A stretch of DNA of 64,000 nucleotides from JADMIH01 sp035274425 (GCA_035274425.1 DATEOC010000077.1:1-64000), one strand, 5' to 3'; shown: positions 51,795-61,455, numbered from the stretch's first letter. Notes: a model not told the origin generated them from the sequence alone. Numbers and translations are program-made.

Positions 51795-54119
51795 TCATAA
51801 TTCTTGAGCGGGGGCGGGAAGGCACATAGCCATCAGTTCGGCGATATGTAACACGTGGATTGGCAGGCGTCGTGCGTCTATCCCGCCGCGAAGGTGCATT
51901 ATGCAGCCGGGGTTATCTGTCACCAGGGTGCGAGCACCGGTCCGTAATACGTTATCCAGCTTGCGAGCCAGGATATGCTCGGCAACTTCAGGGCGTGTCA
52001 CGGAGGTTGAGCCACCGAAGCCGCAGCAAACCGAACTTTCCTCCATCTCCCTGAGCTCCAGACCCATCACCTCGGTGATCAGGCGGCGAGGGGCATCTTC
52101 GATGCCAAGCACGTTGGCCGACTGGCAGAAGTTATGGTAGGTGACAGGTGCGAAGGAGGCGTTCGGACGGGCGAGCGCGCCGGGCTTGAGCCGTGCGACC
52201 GTATCCATGAAGGTCGTGAAGTCAATTACCCGCTCGGCTAATACGCTGGCACGGACCTGCCATAGCGGTTCCCCCTCGAACAGCCGCTCGTAGTCGTGCA
52301 GTATAGCGACAGCGCAGCTCGCACCACCTGTCAGGATGTAGTCTGCTTTCACCTTTTCGAGCACTTCTATAGTCTGGCGAGCCATTCTCCGCGCCAGCTC
52401 GATCACTCCGGCGTCGAGCGCGGGTAGACCACAACAATGCTGCTGCTCCGGCACCACCATTTCGACTCCACACGCATCCATCAGGCGCGCGATAGACCAG
52501 GCCATACGAGGGAAGAGCCGGTCGGTGATGCATTGGATGAAATAGGCTACACGCAACCCTCGTGCCTGGCTCTCGATACGCGTACCACTATAACTCTTCC
52601 TCTTTCGCAGGCGGTCCCGCGCCGGGCGGCGAGGCAGGGCAGGAGGCGTGCGCCAACTGGTCAGGCGATGAACCGTCGGGATCAGGGTTGCCCCGCTGCG
52701 CCCCATGCGAGTGAACTGGCCGTCACGTAGAGGCGCGCTGGCAAAGGCGCCTGCCCGCATAGCCAGGTCGGCGGCGCGCGGGTGTGACCATAGCTCCATA
52801 GCCGCGCCCATGGGCGCGGGCACTCCTTTCTCCTCCACCACCTGGGCGCGCACCGCCAGTATCTGCTGTGGCAGCGGAATGCCCACCGGGCAGACCGTCG
52901 CGCAGGCGTTGCACGATACGCACAGCGACTGGGGACCGGCGGCTGCCTCGATGCCGTGGTGGAAGGACGTGTTGACCAGGCCGATAGCGCCTGAGTATAT
53001 GTGTCCAAAGACGTGCCCACCGACCACTGCGTAAGGGGGGCATACGTCGGCACATGCGGCGCAACGGATGCAGCGTAGGGCCTCCTTGATGAGGGGGTGC
53101 TCGCGCATGGCTGTGCGCCCGTTGTCCAGCAGAACTATGTGCATCTCCTTGCCAGGGTCCGGCGGCCCTGAAAGGAAGGTAGTGTAGCTGGTGATCCCCT
53201 GGCCCGTGGCCGAGCGGGCCAGCAGCCGCAGTTGCAACATGGCGGCTGCATAATCAGGCACCAGCTTCTCTATACCGGCCAGCACCACGTGTACCCGGGG
53301 CAAGGTCGTCACGAGCCTGGCGTTGCCCTCGTTCTCGATGAACATCACCGCGCCACTCTCGGCCACCAGCGCGTTCGCTCCGCTGACGCCCAACCCCGCC
53401 TCCAGGAAGTCGCGCCGCAACTCGCGCCTTGCTACACCCACCTGCTCCCCTATATCCTCCCGGCTTACCTCACGTCCCGTGGCCCTGGTGAGGAGGTCGG
53501 CGACCTCCTCACGGCTCTTGTGGATGGCAGGCATCACCATGTGCGATGGGCGCTCGTGGGCAAGTTGCTGGATCCACTCGCCCAGGTCTGTTTCCACCGC
53601 CTCGATGCCATGCTCCTCCAGAACGCCGTTAAGCTCGATCTCTTCGGAGACCATAGTCTTGCTCTTGACTACATGCCGGATGCCCCGGTCACGACATAAT
53701 TCGAGCACGTAGCGATTGGCAGCGTCGGCGTCGGCTGCCCTGTAGACATGCACCCCTCGCTCCTCGGCGGCGCGCTGGAAGCGGTCTACGTATTCAGGCA
53801 GGCGCTCTATTACCTCGTCTTTGATTGCCGCCAGTCTGTCGCGCATCGCCTCGAACTCGGCAGTGCCTTTCGCCATAGGCAGGTGTGCATCTTGACGCGT
53901 CTCCGGCTCAGTTGTGCCCCTCTCCGGGTTCTCACCATACGCGACGAAGGCGCTTTCACGTGACACGCCCCACGAGCGTTGGAAATTGAGGAGGTTCCGC
54001 CTCAATTGTGGATTGTCTAAAGCACGGCGGTAGCGCTGCTCAAAGGGGAGAGGATCGTGCTCAAGCCCTCCTGCGCCGGGCGACTTGTCTGTCTTTGATT
54101 TCCGATGATGTTCCGTCAT
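51795..54119 (-). CDS. lutBA: Fused L-lactate oxidation protein LutB-LutA
   Basis: 774 residues. The N-terminal half is LutB: a LUD domain (about 75-310) and two 4Fe-4S clusters (CIRCAACADVCPPY near 352; CVSCNACATVCPVG near 399). The C-terminal half is LutA: two CCG domains (HCCGLPALDAGV near 561; SVCCGFGGSTSV near 693) that bind further iron-sulfur/heterodisulfide-type clusters. In Bacillus these are separate genes. With LutC, encoded six bases upstream, it oxidises L-lactate to pyruvate. It is the last gene of the rhamnose operon, where lactate is the expected end product of RhaEW. Confidence 0.9.
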   Translation of the reverse strand: MTEHHRKSKTDKSPGAGGLEHDPLPFEQRYRRALDNPQLRRNLLNFQRSWGVSRESAFVAYGENPERGTTEPETRQDAHLPMAKGTAEFEAMRDRLAAIKDEVIERLPEYVDRFQRAAEERGVHVYRAADADAANRYVLELCRDRGIRHVVKSKTMVSEEIELNGVLEEHGIEAVETDLGEWIQQLAHERPSHMVMPAIHKSREEVADLLTRATGREVSREDIGEQVGVARRELRRDFLEAGLGVSGANALVAESGAVMFIENEGNARLVTTLPRVHVVLAGIEKLVPDYAAAMLQLRLLARSATGQGITSYTTFLSGPPDPGKEMHIVLLDNGRTAMREHPLIKEALRCIRCAACADVCPPYAVVGGHVFGHIYSGAIGLVNTSFHHGIEAAAGPQSLCVSCNACATVCPVGIPLPQQILAVRAQVVEEKGVPAPMGAAMELWSHPRAADLAMRAGAFASAPLRDGQFTRMGRSGATLIPTVHRLTSWRTPPALPRRPARDRLRKRKSYSGTRIESQARGLRVAYFIQCITDRLFPRMAWSIARLMDACGVEMVVPEQQHCCGLPALDAGVIELARRMARQTIEVLEKVKADYILTGGASCAVAILHDYERLFEGEPLWQVRASVLAERVIDFTTFMDTVARLKPGALARPNASFAPVTYHNFCQSANVLGIEDAPRRLITEVMGLELREMEESSVCCGFGGSTSVTRPEVAEHILARKLDNVLRTGARTLVTDNPGCIMHLRGGIDARRLPIHVLHIAELMAMCLPAPAQEL

Positions 54120-54125
54120 CTTTAC

Positions 54126-54719
54126 TCAAGCACCTTCCTCGACTAATACAACAATGTGCAGGGCCTTTGGACCCTGCACGCCGATGGTTAGCACGCGCTC
54201 TATGTCGGCGGTGCGGCTAGGGCCGGTCACGAGCGAGACATAACGGTGCCCTCTCTTGTCCAATTCGGCCAATAGAGCGCCCGCTTCATCGAGACTCGAT
54301 ACGATAGCAGAAGAGGGTAAGAGGGCCACGCACACGTCCGCCAGCATACTGAGCAGGCGCGGCGCGAGCGCATCGTCCGCCAGCACAACCGAGCCTGTCT
54401 CGGCCACACCGGCCTGGGCGAGCACGATACCCACTCCGCCCGACAGCTTGGCGGCAAGTGTGGATGGATCGGATGCGGTCTCGGCTATCCCTTCGGCTAT
54501 CGCTGTTTCACTGCCTGCTGCCTCTACAGCCTGGCAAAGCTCGGGAAAGCGCTCCCGAACCGCAGCCGTGTAAATGATGCGCCCCTCTGCTCCACTTGCG
54601 ATAACCGCAGCAGCCCCGGCCTCAGTCGTGACGATGGACACCTGCGCCCCGGCAGCCCGTGCGTAACTCTCGAACGGCTCAAGAATATCTCTTTGTGCCG
54701 TTTGTTCACTATTGGTCAT
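54126..54719 (-). CDS. lutC: L-lactate utilization protein LutC
   Basis: 197 residues forming one LUD domain (GVGIVLAQAGVAETGSVVLAD; SLVTGPSRTADIERVLTIGV), the typical LutC/YkgG core. Its ATG lies inside the end of rhaB (11-base overlap, different frame) and its TGA is six bases before lutBA, so all three are translated together. It is the third part of the lactate-oxidising complex. Confidence 0.9.
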   Translation of the reverse strand: MTNSEQTAQRDILEPFESYARAAGAQVSIVTTEAGAAAVIASGAEGRIIYTAAVRERFPELCQAVEAAGSETAIAEGIAETASDPSTLAAKLSGGVGIVLAQAGVAETGSVVLADDALAPRLLSMLADVCVALLPSSAIVSSLDEAGALLAELDKRGHRYVSLVTGPSRTADIERVLTIGVQGPKALHIVVLVEEGA

Positions 54720-56205
54720 CTGCTGCCTGCATCAGTGCATCAAAATTTCTGTAGGCGGCGTCCCAGTCGCCGGATGCGCGCGGCTCGAAAGTTGCCTGTT
54801 GGACTGATGCCGCTACGGTCCTGCGACCGGCGGCAATATCAGGCAGGTGGCCGCTCGCCACCGCCTGGACAAGGACGTTACCCAGCGCCGTCGCCTCGAC
54901 CGGTCCTGCCACCACTTCCCTTCCGCACGCATCCGCCGTAAGCTGGCAGAGCAGCCCATTCTGGCTACCGCCCCCTACGATACGGATGGTGTCTATGCGG
55001 GGACCTGTCATCTCTTCTAGCGCCGCAAGCACCCACCTGTATTTCAGGGCGAGGCTTTCCAGGCAGCAGCGCACAATCTCTCCAATGCTAGTAGGCTCAG
55101 GTTGCCCTGTGCGCCCGCAGTATGCCTGGATCGCGGCCCGCATGTCGTTAGGATTGAGGAACTCTCCAGAGTCGGGGTCAACAACGCTCCTGAGCGGGGT
55201 AGCTTGCTGGGCCAGCGCGACCAGGGCAGGCCACGTGTATGTTTGCCCTTCGCGCTGCCACTGGCGCCGGCACTCTTGAAGGAGCCACAGGCCGCCTATG
55301 TTTTTGAGGAACCGGATTGTCCCTCCCACGCCCCCTTCGTTCGTGAAGTTTAGCTCCCGCGCCCTGTTACTCAGGATTGGCTGCGCTATCTCGACACCTA
55401 CCAGGCTCCAGGTCCCGCTGCTGATGTACAGACTGCGCTCATCGAGGCCGGGGATAGCGGCCACCGCGCTCGCGGTATCGTGGCTGGCGGAGGCGATTAC
55501 CTCTACAGGATAGCTCAGCCCTACCTCGTCTCGTACCTCCGGCAGAAGCTCTCCCAGGATGGTGCCGGGCGCGACAACCGGTGGCAGGATCCGCGTAGGC
55601 AAGTCCAGCACCTCCAGGAGGTCTGTCGCCCACTGTTGCTCGCGCATGTCGTAGAATTGTGTAGTCGTGGCGTTAGTATACTCGGCTACCGTTTGCCCGG
55701 TCATCCAGTAGTGGAACAGGTCGGGTATCAAGAGTAGCGTTTCAGCCATGTCTAGCTGCCGGTCGCGCCCCTGCCCCATGCTGGCAAGCTGGTAGAGTGT
55801 GTTAATCGGTAGGCGTTGGATGCCGGTCTGCGCGAATAGCTGCTGGGGTGACACGCGTCGGTCAACCTCCTCCGGCATCCCTTCGGTACGTCTATCGCGG
55901 TAGTGGTAGGGGTTGCCCAGGAGTCGTCCCGCGTCGTCAAGGAGCGCGAAATCTACCGCCCAGGTATCGATACCGATACCGGCCGGTGGCTCGTCGTGCT
56001 GAGCAGCGTACTTCGCGATACCCGCTTTGACCTCATGCCAGATACGGAGCACATCCCAGTGCAAGTGCCCCATCACCTGGACCGAGCCGTTCGGAAAGCG
56101 ATGTAGCTCGCGCAGCTCGAATCGCTGGCCATCCCACCGCCCAAGCATAACACGCCCGCTGGAGGCACCTATGTCGATTGCGAGAAAGCTGGCTGCCTGG
56201 CTCAT
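54709..56205 (-). CDS. rhaB: L-rhamnulokinase RhaB
   Basis: 498 residues, FGGY-kinase family. FLAIDIGASSGRVMLGRWDG at the start binds phosphate, and GGGSQNGLLCQLTADACGRE (about 405-424) belongs to the C-terminal ATP lobe. WAVDFALLD (about 84-92) is typical of rhamnulokinase. It phosphorylates L-rhamnulose at C1 for RhaEW. It starts seven bases after the RhaEW stop; the ribosome site is weak, consistent with coupled translation. Confidence 0.95.
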   Translation of the reverse strand: MSQAASFLAIDIGASSGRVMLGRWDGQRFELRELHRFPNGSVQVMGHLHWDVLRIWHEVKAGIAKYAAQHDEPPAGIGIDTWAVDFALLDDAGRLLGNPYHYRDRRTEGMPEEVDRRVSPQQLFAQTGIQRLPINTLYQLASMGQGRDRQLDMAETLLLIPDLFHYWMTGQTVAEYTNATTTQFYDMREQQWATDLLEVLDLPTRILPPVVAPGTILGELLPEVRDEVGLSYPVEVIASASHDTASAVAAIPGLDERSLYISSGTWSLVGVEIAQPILSNRARELNFTNEGGVGGTIRFLKNIGGLWLLQECRRQWQREGQTYTWPALVALAQQATPLRSVVDPDSGEFLNPNDMRAAIQAYCGRTGQPEPTSIGEIVRCCLESLALKYRWVLAALEEMTGPRIDTIRIVGGGSQNGLLCQLTADACGREVVAGPVEATALGNVLVQAVASGHLPDIAAGRRTVAASVQQATFEPRASGDWDAAYRNFDALMQAADDQ

Positions 56206-56212
56206 ATATTAT

Positions 56213-58417
56213 CTACCGCAGAAACGCTTCGTGCAGCCCGCCATCTACCGAGATGATCTGGCCCGTCGTCTGCTTCAACCGGTCTGTGAGGAGCAGGAAG
56301 ATGGCTTCGGCCTGGTCCGCCGGGGTAATGGGGCGTTTCAGGAGCGTGCGGTCGGCATAGAATTGGGCCAGCTTCTCGGTTAGCGCATCGGTCGGCTCGT
56401 CTTCGGTGTAGTCGATCCCGTACTTGGTAAGGGATGCGATCACGCGCTCACGTGGAAACATTGCGCTCCCCTGCACCACCGTCGCAGGCGCTACGCCGTT
56501 CACTCGCACCAACGGCGCAAGCTCTATCGCCAGCTCGCGCACGAGATGGTTGGCTGCCGCTTTGCTCGTATCATATGCCAGACTGCCTTTCTTGGCTACC
56601 ACCGCGTTGACCGACGTGGTCAGCACCAGGTTCGCGGGGATGGCCTGTGCTTTCAGAAGCGTGGCAGCCTCGTCCGCAACCAGATACAGGCCAGTCACGT
56701 TTATACCGAAGGTGCGCGCCCACATCTCGTCGGGGATGCGCCCGGAGGTGTCTGGTGACACGAAGATACCCGCCGTAACCGCCACGGCATCGAGGCCGCC
56801 GTAAGCGAGGGCCACCTGCCCCAGCATGGCGCGAATACTCTCACGTTGGGTGATGTCTGCGTACAGCCCGATTGCGGGGCCGCAGCTTGAGATGCCGCTA
56901 CCGGCAACGCCGATACCGACGCCGTACTTATCGATGATAGCCTTTGCGGCGGCTTGCGCTCCACTCTCATCCCGGTCAACGCATACGATGTGCGCGCCCT
57001 CTTTGGCCAGGCGCAACGCGACCTCGCGGCCAATCCCGCTCCCCGCGCCTACTACCGCGATCACCTGGCGCGCCAGCTCTTTCTCCGGCGGCATCCTCTG
57101 CAACTTCGCTTCCTCAAGGAGCCAGTACTCGATGTCGAACGCTTCCTGGAGGGGCAGCGCCGTATATTCGTCTATCGCTTCCGCGCCGCGCATCACCTCC
57201 ACGGCGCAGTTGTAAAACTCCGCTGTGACGCGAGACTCGCTCTTGTCCTTGCCCCATGCGATCATCCCCAGACCTGGGATCAAGACGACCGTCGGATTGG
57301 GGTCGCGCATAGACGGGGAATCGGCGTGCTTGTGCTCCTGATAGTAGGTTGCGTAGTCCTTGCGGTATTGCTCCAGCCCCGCGCTGAGAGCACGCTTGAG
57401 CGCCTCCACATCCTCTTCTTGAGGGTCCCACTCAACATAGAGAGGTTTGATCTTGGTGCGTAGGAAGTGGTCAGGGCATGAGGTACCCAGCGCGGCCAGG
57501 CGCTGGGCGTCGTGACTGTTGACAAAGCGCAGGATGTCGAGGTCTTCCTGCACCGTGCCGATGAAACGCTTGTACTGGCTCACCTTCCCGCGCAGCCACG
57601 GCGAAATCTCGGCAAAGATATTATGACGGCGCTCTTCATCCAATGATCTATATTTCTGGCCGCCGAATGTCTCCTCGCCCTTGTCGTGCTCTTCGATGTA
57701 GCGTCCCGCCCGCTCGATCAGGTCGAGCGTCAGTTCGTAGCACCCTTTGTCGTCATTTGCCCAGTTGATAAGCCCGTGGCTGCCCAGGATAACGCCTTTC
57801 GCGTGCGGGTGCTCCCGCACTATCTGCTCTAGCTTCAGCCCCAGGTCAAAGCCGGGGCGCTGCCACGCCGTCCATACGACCGCGTCGCCATATATCTCGC
57901 GGGTAAGGCGTTCCGAGTGCTTCGCGGCAGCAATAGCGATTACGGCGTTGGGGTGCATATGGTCAACGTGCCTGTAGGACACGAAAGCATGTAGCGGCGT
58001 GTCTATCGAAGAAGGCCGAGGGTTTAGATTGAAGGTGCAGTGGCTGTAGAGCGCCACTATCGCATCTTCTATGGGCGTTTTGGGGCCGCGATGTGGGGAG
58101 TGGTGATAATGGCTCTGGAGCGCGATCAGCTTATCCATATATAACGAGGAGAAGTTTTCTCGCCTGGACGTGCGTAGATCACCGCCTGAGCCTTTTACCC
58201 AGAGAACCTCCACCGGCTCCCCTGTGAGCGGATCAGGCTCCGTTACTTTAGACGACGTATTGCCGCCCCCGGTATTGGTGATGCGGCCGTCCGCCCCCAA
58301 CAGGTTCGACCTGTAGACCAGACGCGCAACCGGGTCAAGCCCGTCTGCGTATGCGTCATCCCATTTGTAATTGACATGCCTGAACGCTGATGCTTGTGTT
58401 GGCGTTGCTGTTGACAT
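56213..58417 (-). CDS. rhaEW: Bifunctional L-rhamnulose-1-phosphate aldolase / L-lactaldehyde dehydrogenase RhaEW
   Basis: 734 residues. The N-terminal class II aldolase (about 1-430) has NTGGGNTSSKV and a zinc-binding set in YRHVDHMHPNAVIA and GSHGLINW. The C-terminal short-chain dehydrogenase (about 450-734) has the NAD motif GAGSGIGREVALRL and the catalytic Ser and YDTSK (Tyr-x-x-x-Lys). By comparison with the RhaEW type known from Chloroflexus and Bacillus YuxG, it cleaves rhamnulose-1-phosphate to DHAP and L-lactaldehyde and oxidises the latter to L-lactate. AGGAG lies eight bases before the ATG. Confidence 0.93.
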   Translation of the reverse strand: MSTATPTQASAFRHVNYKWDDAYADGLDPVARLVYRSNLLGADGRITNTGGGNTSSKVTEPDPLTGEPVEVLWVKGSGGDLRTSRRENFSSLYMDKLIALQSHYHHSPHRGPKTPIEDAIVALYSHCTFNLNPRPSSIDTPLHAFVSYRHVDHMHPNAVIAIAAAKHSERLTREIYGDAVVWTAWQRPGFDLGLKLEQIVREHPHAKGVILGSHGLINWANDDKGCYELTLDLIERAGRYIEEHDKGEETFGGQKYRSLDEERRHNIFAEISPWLRGKVSQYKRFIGTVQEDLDILRFVNSHDAQRLAALGTSCPDHFLRTKIKPLYVEWDPQEEDVEALKRALSAGLEQYRKDYATYYQEHKHADSPSMRDPNPTVVLIPGLGMIAWGKDKSESRVTAEFYNCAVEVMRGAEAIDEYTALPLQEAFDIEYWLLEEAKLQRMPPEKELARQVIAVVGAGSGIGREVALRLAKEGAHIVCVDRDESGAQAAAKAIIDKYGVGIGVAGSGISSCGPAIGLYADITQRESIRAMLGQVALAYGGLDAVAVTAGIFVSPDTSGRIPDEMWARTFGINVTGLYLVADEAATLLKAQAIPANLVLTTSVNAVVAKKGSLAYDTSKAAANHLVRELAIELAPLVRVNGVAPATVVQGSAMFPRERVIASLTKYGIDYTEDEPTDALTEKLAQFYADRTLLKRPITPADQAEAIFLLLTDRLKQTTGQIISVDGGLHEAFLR

Positions 58418-58433
58418 CCTGCTTTCTCCTCAC

Positions 58434-59762
58434 TTATCCTCGTGTGGGTGCCCTTTGGGCGATGACGTTCTTTTCATATGTCTTGATTTCGTCCATAAAT
58501 CCAATGCCGGTTGGCACGCTCTCTTGTAGGCAAAAATAGTCCCAAACCGCCGCCCACGGCATTCCTTTTAACTCTTCGAGCAGCGCCAGGCGTGCTGTGT
58601 AATCCCCATCGACTTCCAATTGGCGCAGTTGCTCGGTGGGTTCGAGCAGGGCCATGAGTGCGGCGCGCTGCACGTTGCGCGCCCCTATAACCCAGGCAGC
58701 CACGCGGTTGATGCTGGCATCAAAGAAATCAAGCCCGATATGTACCCTGTCCAAGTTCTGTTTCGCATTCAGGCCGCCTGCCACGACTTCGTGCATGATA
58801 GCCGTAGTCTCATCGGTGAGAGTCACCACGTGGTCGCTGTCCCAGCGTACCCCCCGGCTGATATGCAGCACCACTCCAGGTACGTACATCAGCACGGACG
58901 AGAGCTTGTCGGCAATAGTCTCGGTGGGGTGAAAATGGCCGCTGTCGAGGCAGAGCAAAATGCCGTTGCTGACGGCGTACCCCATGTAGAACTCGTGCGA
59001 GCCGACGACGTAGCTCTCCGAGCCGAGGCCGAACAGCTTGCTCTCTACGGAGTCGAGGTTATGACGCTTATTTATAGGTTCAGCTAATATCCTATCGAGC
59101 GACTCCTTGAGCAAGCGGCGCGGTGTAGCGCGATCAACTGGCGTATCCTTGAAGCCGTCAGGGATCCATATGTTGGTGACGCATGGCGTGCCCAGTTCCT
59201 TACCGAAATACTCCCCGATGCGGCGAGAGGCGATGCAGTGCTCTACCCAGAAGTCTCTAATGTGCGGGTCGTAGCTCGCCAATGTGAAGCCACACTCAGA
59301 TAGTGGGTGGGAGAAGCAGGTAGGGTTGAAGTCAAGTCCGTGCTTGTTCTCTTTAGCCCACTCAACCCAGGAGGAGAAGTGTTCCGGTTGTAGCTCGTTG
59401 CGCTCCACTTTCTTACCACCTGTTTCAGCGTAGATAGCGTGGAGGTTCAGACGGTGGGTTCCGGGGATGAGGCTGTACGCCTGGTCGAGGTCGCTACGTA
59501 GCTCGTCGGGGTTGCGCGCTTTTCCAGGGTAATTACCTGTCGCCGCGATACCCCCGCTCAGCTCCGCGTTGGGAGACTCGAAACCGGCAACGTCGTCACC
59601 TTGCCAGCAGTGGAGGCTCAGGGATAGCTGTCCTAGCGCGTCTAAGGCCTTGCCCGTATCGACACCCAGGTTGGCATAGCGCTCTCTGGCAAGAACGTAA
59701 GCGTCCTGTAGCTGCCTGGTAGCCGGCGGAGTGCCATAGATTGCATTAGCCATGGGTTGCAT
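58434..59762 (-). CDS. rhaI: L-rhamnose isomerase RhaI
   Basis: 442 residues of the RhaI type (as in Pseudomonas stutzeri and Chloroflexi), not the E. coli RhaA type. Segments LSLHCWQGDDVAGFE (about 49-63), NLHAIYAETGGK and GLDFNPTCFSHP mark the metal-dependent TIM barrel. It converts L-rhamnose to L-rhamnulose. GAGGAAGG upstream supports the ATG at 59762. It lies 16 bases before rhaEW. Confidence 0.93.
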   Translation of the reverse strand: MQPMANAIYGTPPATRQLQDAYVLARERYANLGVDTGKALDALGQLSLSLHCWQGDDVAGFESPNAELSGGIAATGNYPGKARNPDELRSDLDQAYSLIPGTHRLNLHAIYAETGGKKVERNELQPEHFSSWVEWAKENKHGLDFNPTCFSHPLSECGFTLASYDPHIRDFWVEHCIASRRIGEYFGKELGTPCVTNIWIPDGFKDTPVDRATPRRLLKESLDRILAEPINKRHNLDSVESKLFGLGSESYVVGSHEFYMGYAVSNGILLCLDSGHFHPTETIADKLSSVLMYVPGVVLHISRGVRWDSDHVVTLTDETTAIMHEVVAGGLNAKQNLDRVHIGLDFFDASINRVAAWVIGARNVQRAALMALLEPTEQLRQLEVDGDYTARLALLEELKGMPWAAVWDYFCLQESVPTGIGFMDEIKTYEKNVIAQRAPTRG

Positions 59763-59785
59763 AAACCTTCCTCATATATCTTTAA

Positions 59786-59873
59786 AGTGCATTTCAAAAC
59801 CTCATGGGAACTCGTTTCGTCCTTCGTCCTTCGTCCTTCATCACATGACTGATTGCAGGTTTTGAAATGCACT
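59786..59873. promoter_or_regulatory. 17-bp inverted repeat enclosing a heptad array between rhaM and rhaI
   Basis: Perfect arms 59786-59802 and 59857-59873 (AGTGCATTTCAAAACCT and complement). The 54-base loop contains TCGTCCT heptads (about 59815-59840). It almost fills the 120-base rhaM-rhaI spacer and may attenuate or process the operon message. Confidence 0.65.
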
Positions 59874-59882
59874 GTTATGTCG

Positions 59883-60206
59883 TCAGTCCAGGTGGAAAAT
59901 CTCCGTTAGCTCAAGAAACATCTCGTCTGGCCTCATGTTGTCCGACGACTCGAAGAATGGGGCCATGAATTCCTGCCATCTAGTATTGACTTCCTTTTCC
60001 ACCATGAGGGCCTGGGCTGCTTGTAAGCTTTCAGGGGTTTCGAAGTAGCCGAAGAGCAGGCCGTCCTCACGGACGAAGAGGGAATAGTTGTGCCAGCCTG
60101 CATAGCGCAGTGCCTGGAGCATATCGGGCCACACCTCTTCGTGGTGTCGCTTGTACTCTTGCAACTTCTCCTGCTTGACTTTTAGAACAAAGCCTACTCG
60201 TTTCAT
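59883..60206 (-). CDS. rhaM: L-rhamnose mutarotase RhaM
   Basis: 107 residues, the family's usual size. RVGFVLKVKQEKLQEYKRHH at the start and WHNYSLFVREDGLLFGYFE (about 38-56) hold the catalytic His and the sugar-binding residues. It interconverts the alpha and beta anomers of L-rhamnose so that the isomerase receives the right form. It lies between the transporter genes and rhaI. Confidence 0.95.
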   Translation of the reverse strand: MKRVGFVLKVKQEKLQEYKRHHEEVWPDMLQALRYAGWHNYSLFVREDGLLFGYFETPESLQAAQALMVEKEVNTRWQEFMAPFFESSDNMRPDEMFLELTEIFHLD

Positions 60207-60231
60207 GGTACTTCCGTTGTAGCATGATTAT

Positions 60232-60325
60232 GTAGGGGCGAGGCATGCCTCGCCCTATCTCGAACAGGTGTCGCCACCCAAAGAGCGCGAGTCTCGTACC
60301 AGGGCGAGGCATGCCTCGCCCCTAC
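60232..60325. repeat. Inverted pair of GGGCGAGGCATGCCTCGCCC palindromes
   Basis: The 20-base perfect palindrome occurs at 60236-60255 and 60302-60321. With flanking GTAG/CTAC the two form a 24-base inverted pair around 46 bases. A REP-like element between the binding-protein gene and rhaM. It can form either two small hairpins or one large one, and may protect the abundant binding-protein message. Confidence 0.9.
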
Positions 60326-60338
60326 AACTGACTGGTGA

Positions 60339-61388
60339 TTAGAAATCGAAGTTGTCTATGTTGTCCTTGTCGAAGACCGTTGGCTTGCCTAGCAATATGG
60401 TCCCGTCAGAGGCTATGGTGTATTCACCTAGCTTGCCCGCCGTGAACTTATCGCCGGCCTTACCGGTGATTTTACCCGTTGCGATGGCGTGGAGCGTGTG
60501 GATCGAGAGATAGCCCAGGTCGCCGGGGTTCCACAGCGCGAATGCGGGGGCCGCGCCGCTCTTGACGTAGGCGCGCATCTGATTTGGGGTGCCGAGGCCG
60601 GTGACGATAACCTGCCCTATCTTGTTAGCGTCCGTCACTGCCTTTGCCGCCGCCGCAACGCCGACGGTAGTGGGCGAGATGATGCCTTTAAGGTCGGGAT
60701 AGGTCGTCATCAGACCCTGGGCTTCAGTGTAACTCTTCTCGTCCTGGTCGTCGCCATACACGGTCGCTACCAACTCCAGACCGGAGTTTTCGGGCTTTGT
60801 CAGCTCGTCCTTCATGAACCCGATCCACTCGTTTTGATTTGGGGCTGTGGATGTGGCGCTCAGGATGGCGATCTTGCCCTTGCCGCCGATGAGCTTCGAG
60901 ATAAGCTGGACCTGGCCCCGCCCGATATCTTCCGACTGGGCCTGGTTCACGTGGACCGTGCGGCCACCCGGAGCGATTGCCGAGTCCCAGCTCACGACGG
61001 GGATTTTGGCGTCAATCGCTGCCTTGCCTGCCGGGACCAGCGCATCGGAGTCGTTCGCTGAGACTGCCAGGCCGTTCACCTTCTGAGCGATGAGGGAATT
61101 GAGCAACTGTATCTGCTGGCTGGCATCTCCCGTTGCAGTACCCTGGTAGGTAACGGTTACGCCTAACTCTTTGGCGGCTTCCTGCGCGCCTTTGTTGGCA
61201 GTGTCAAAGTAGGGGTTGCCGAGGTTCTTGGGAACCAGTACATAGGTCTGTCCACCTGTGACCCCTGGTGTAGTCCCGCTCGTTGTGCCCGTTGTAGGCG
61301 TGGATGCCGGGTTGTTGTCGCCACCGCAAGCGGTTAGCACCATGAGCATGATGCTCATCAGGACCAGGGCGATACTCTTTTTACGCAT
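60339..61388 (-). CDS. rhaS: Rhamnose-type ABC-transporter binding lipoprotein
   Basis: 349 residues from the ATG at 61388, chosen for AGGAGG eight bases upstream; the frame is open further to 61430. Lipobox LTAC at the end of the signal segment (ALVLMSIMLMVLTAC, about 6-20). The rest is a periplasmic-binding-protein family 4 fold (YVLVPKNLGNPYFDTANKGA; VNGLAVSANDSDALVPAGKAA). It binds the sugar outside the cell. The rhamnose assignment comes from the operon, as related proteins bind ribose or autoinducer-2. Confidence 0.9.
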   Translation of the reverse strand: MRKKSIALVLMSIMLMVLTACGGDNNPASTPTTGTTSGTTPGVTGGQTYVLVPKNLGNPYFDTANKGAQEAAKELGVTVTYQGTATGDASQQIQLLNSLIAQKVNGLAVSANDSDALVPAGKAAIDAKIPVVSWDSAIAPGGRTVHVNQAQSEDIGRGQVQLISKLIGGKGKIAILSATSTAPNQNEWIGFMKDELTKPENSGLELVATVYGDDQDEKSYTEAQGLMTTYPDLKGIISPTTVGVAAAAKAVTDANKIGQVIVTGLGTPNQMRAYVKSGAAPAFALWNPGDLGYLSIHTLHAIATGKITGKAGDKFTAGKLGEYTIASDGTILLGKPTVFDKDNIDNFDF

Positions 61389-61455
61389 GGGAAATTTCCT
61401 CCTGTGGTATTGGGCGTATATGCAGCCCATGAAATCAGTTGATACGTTCGTGCGT

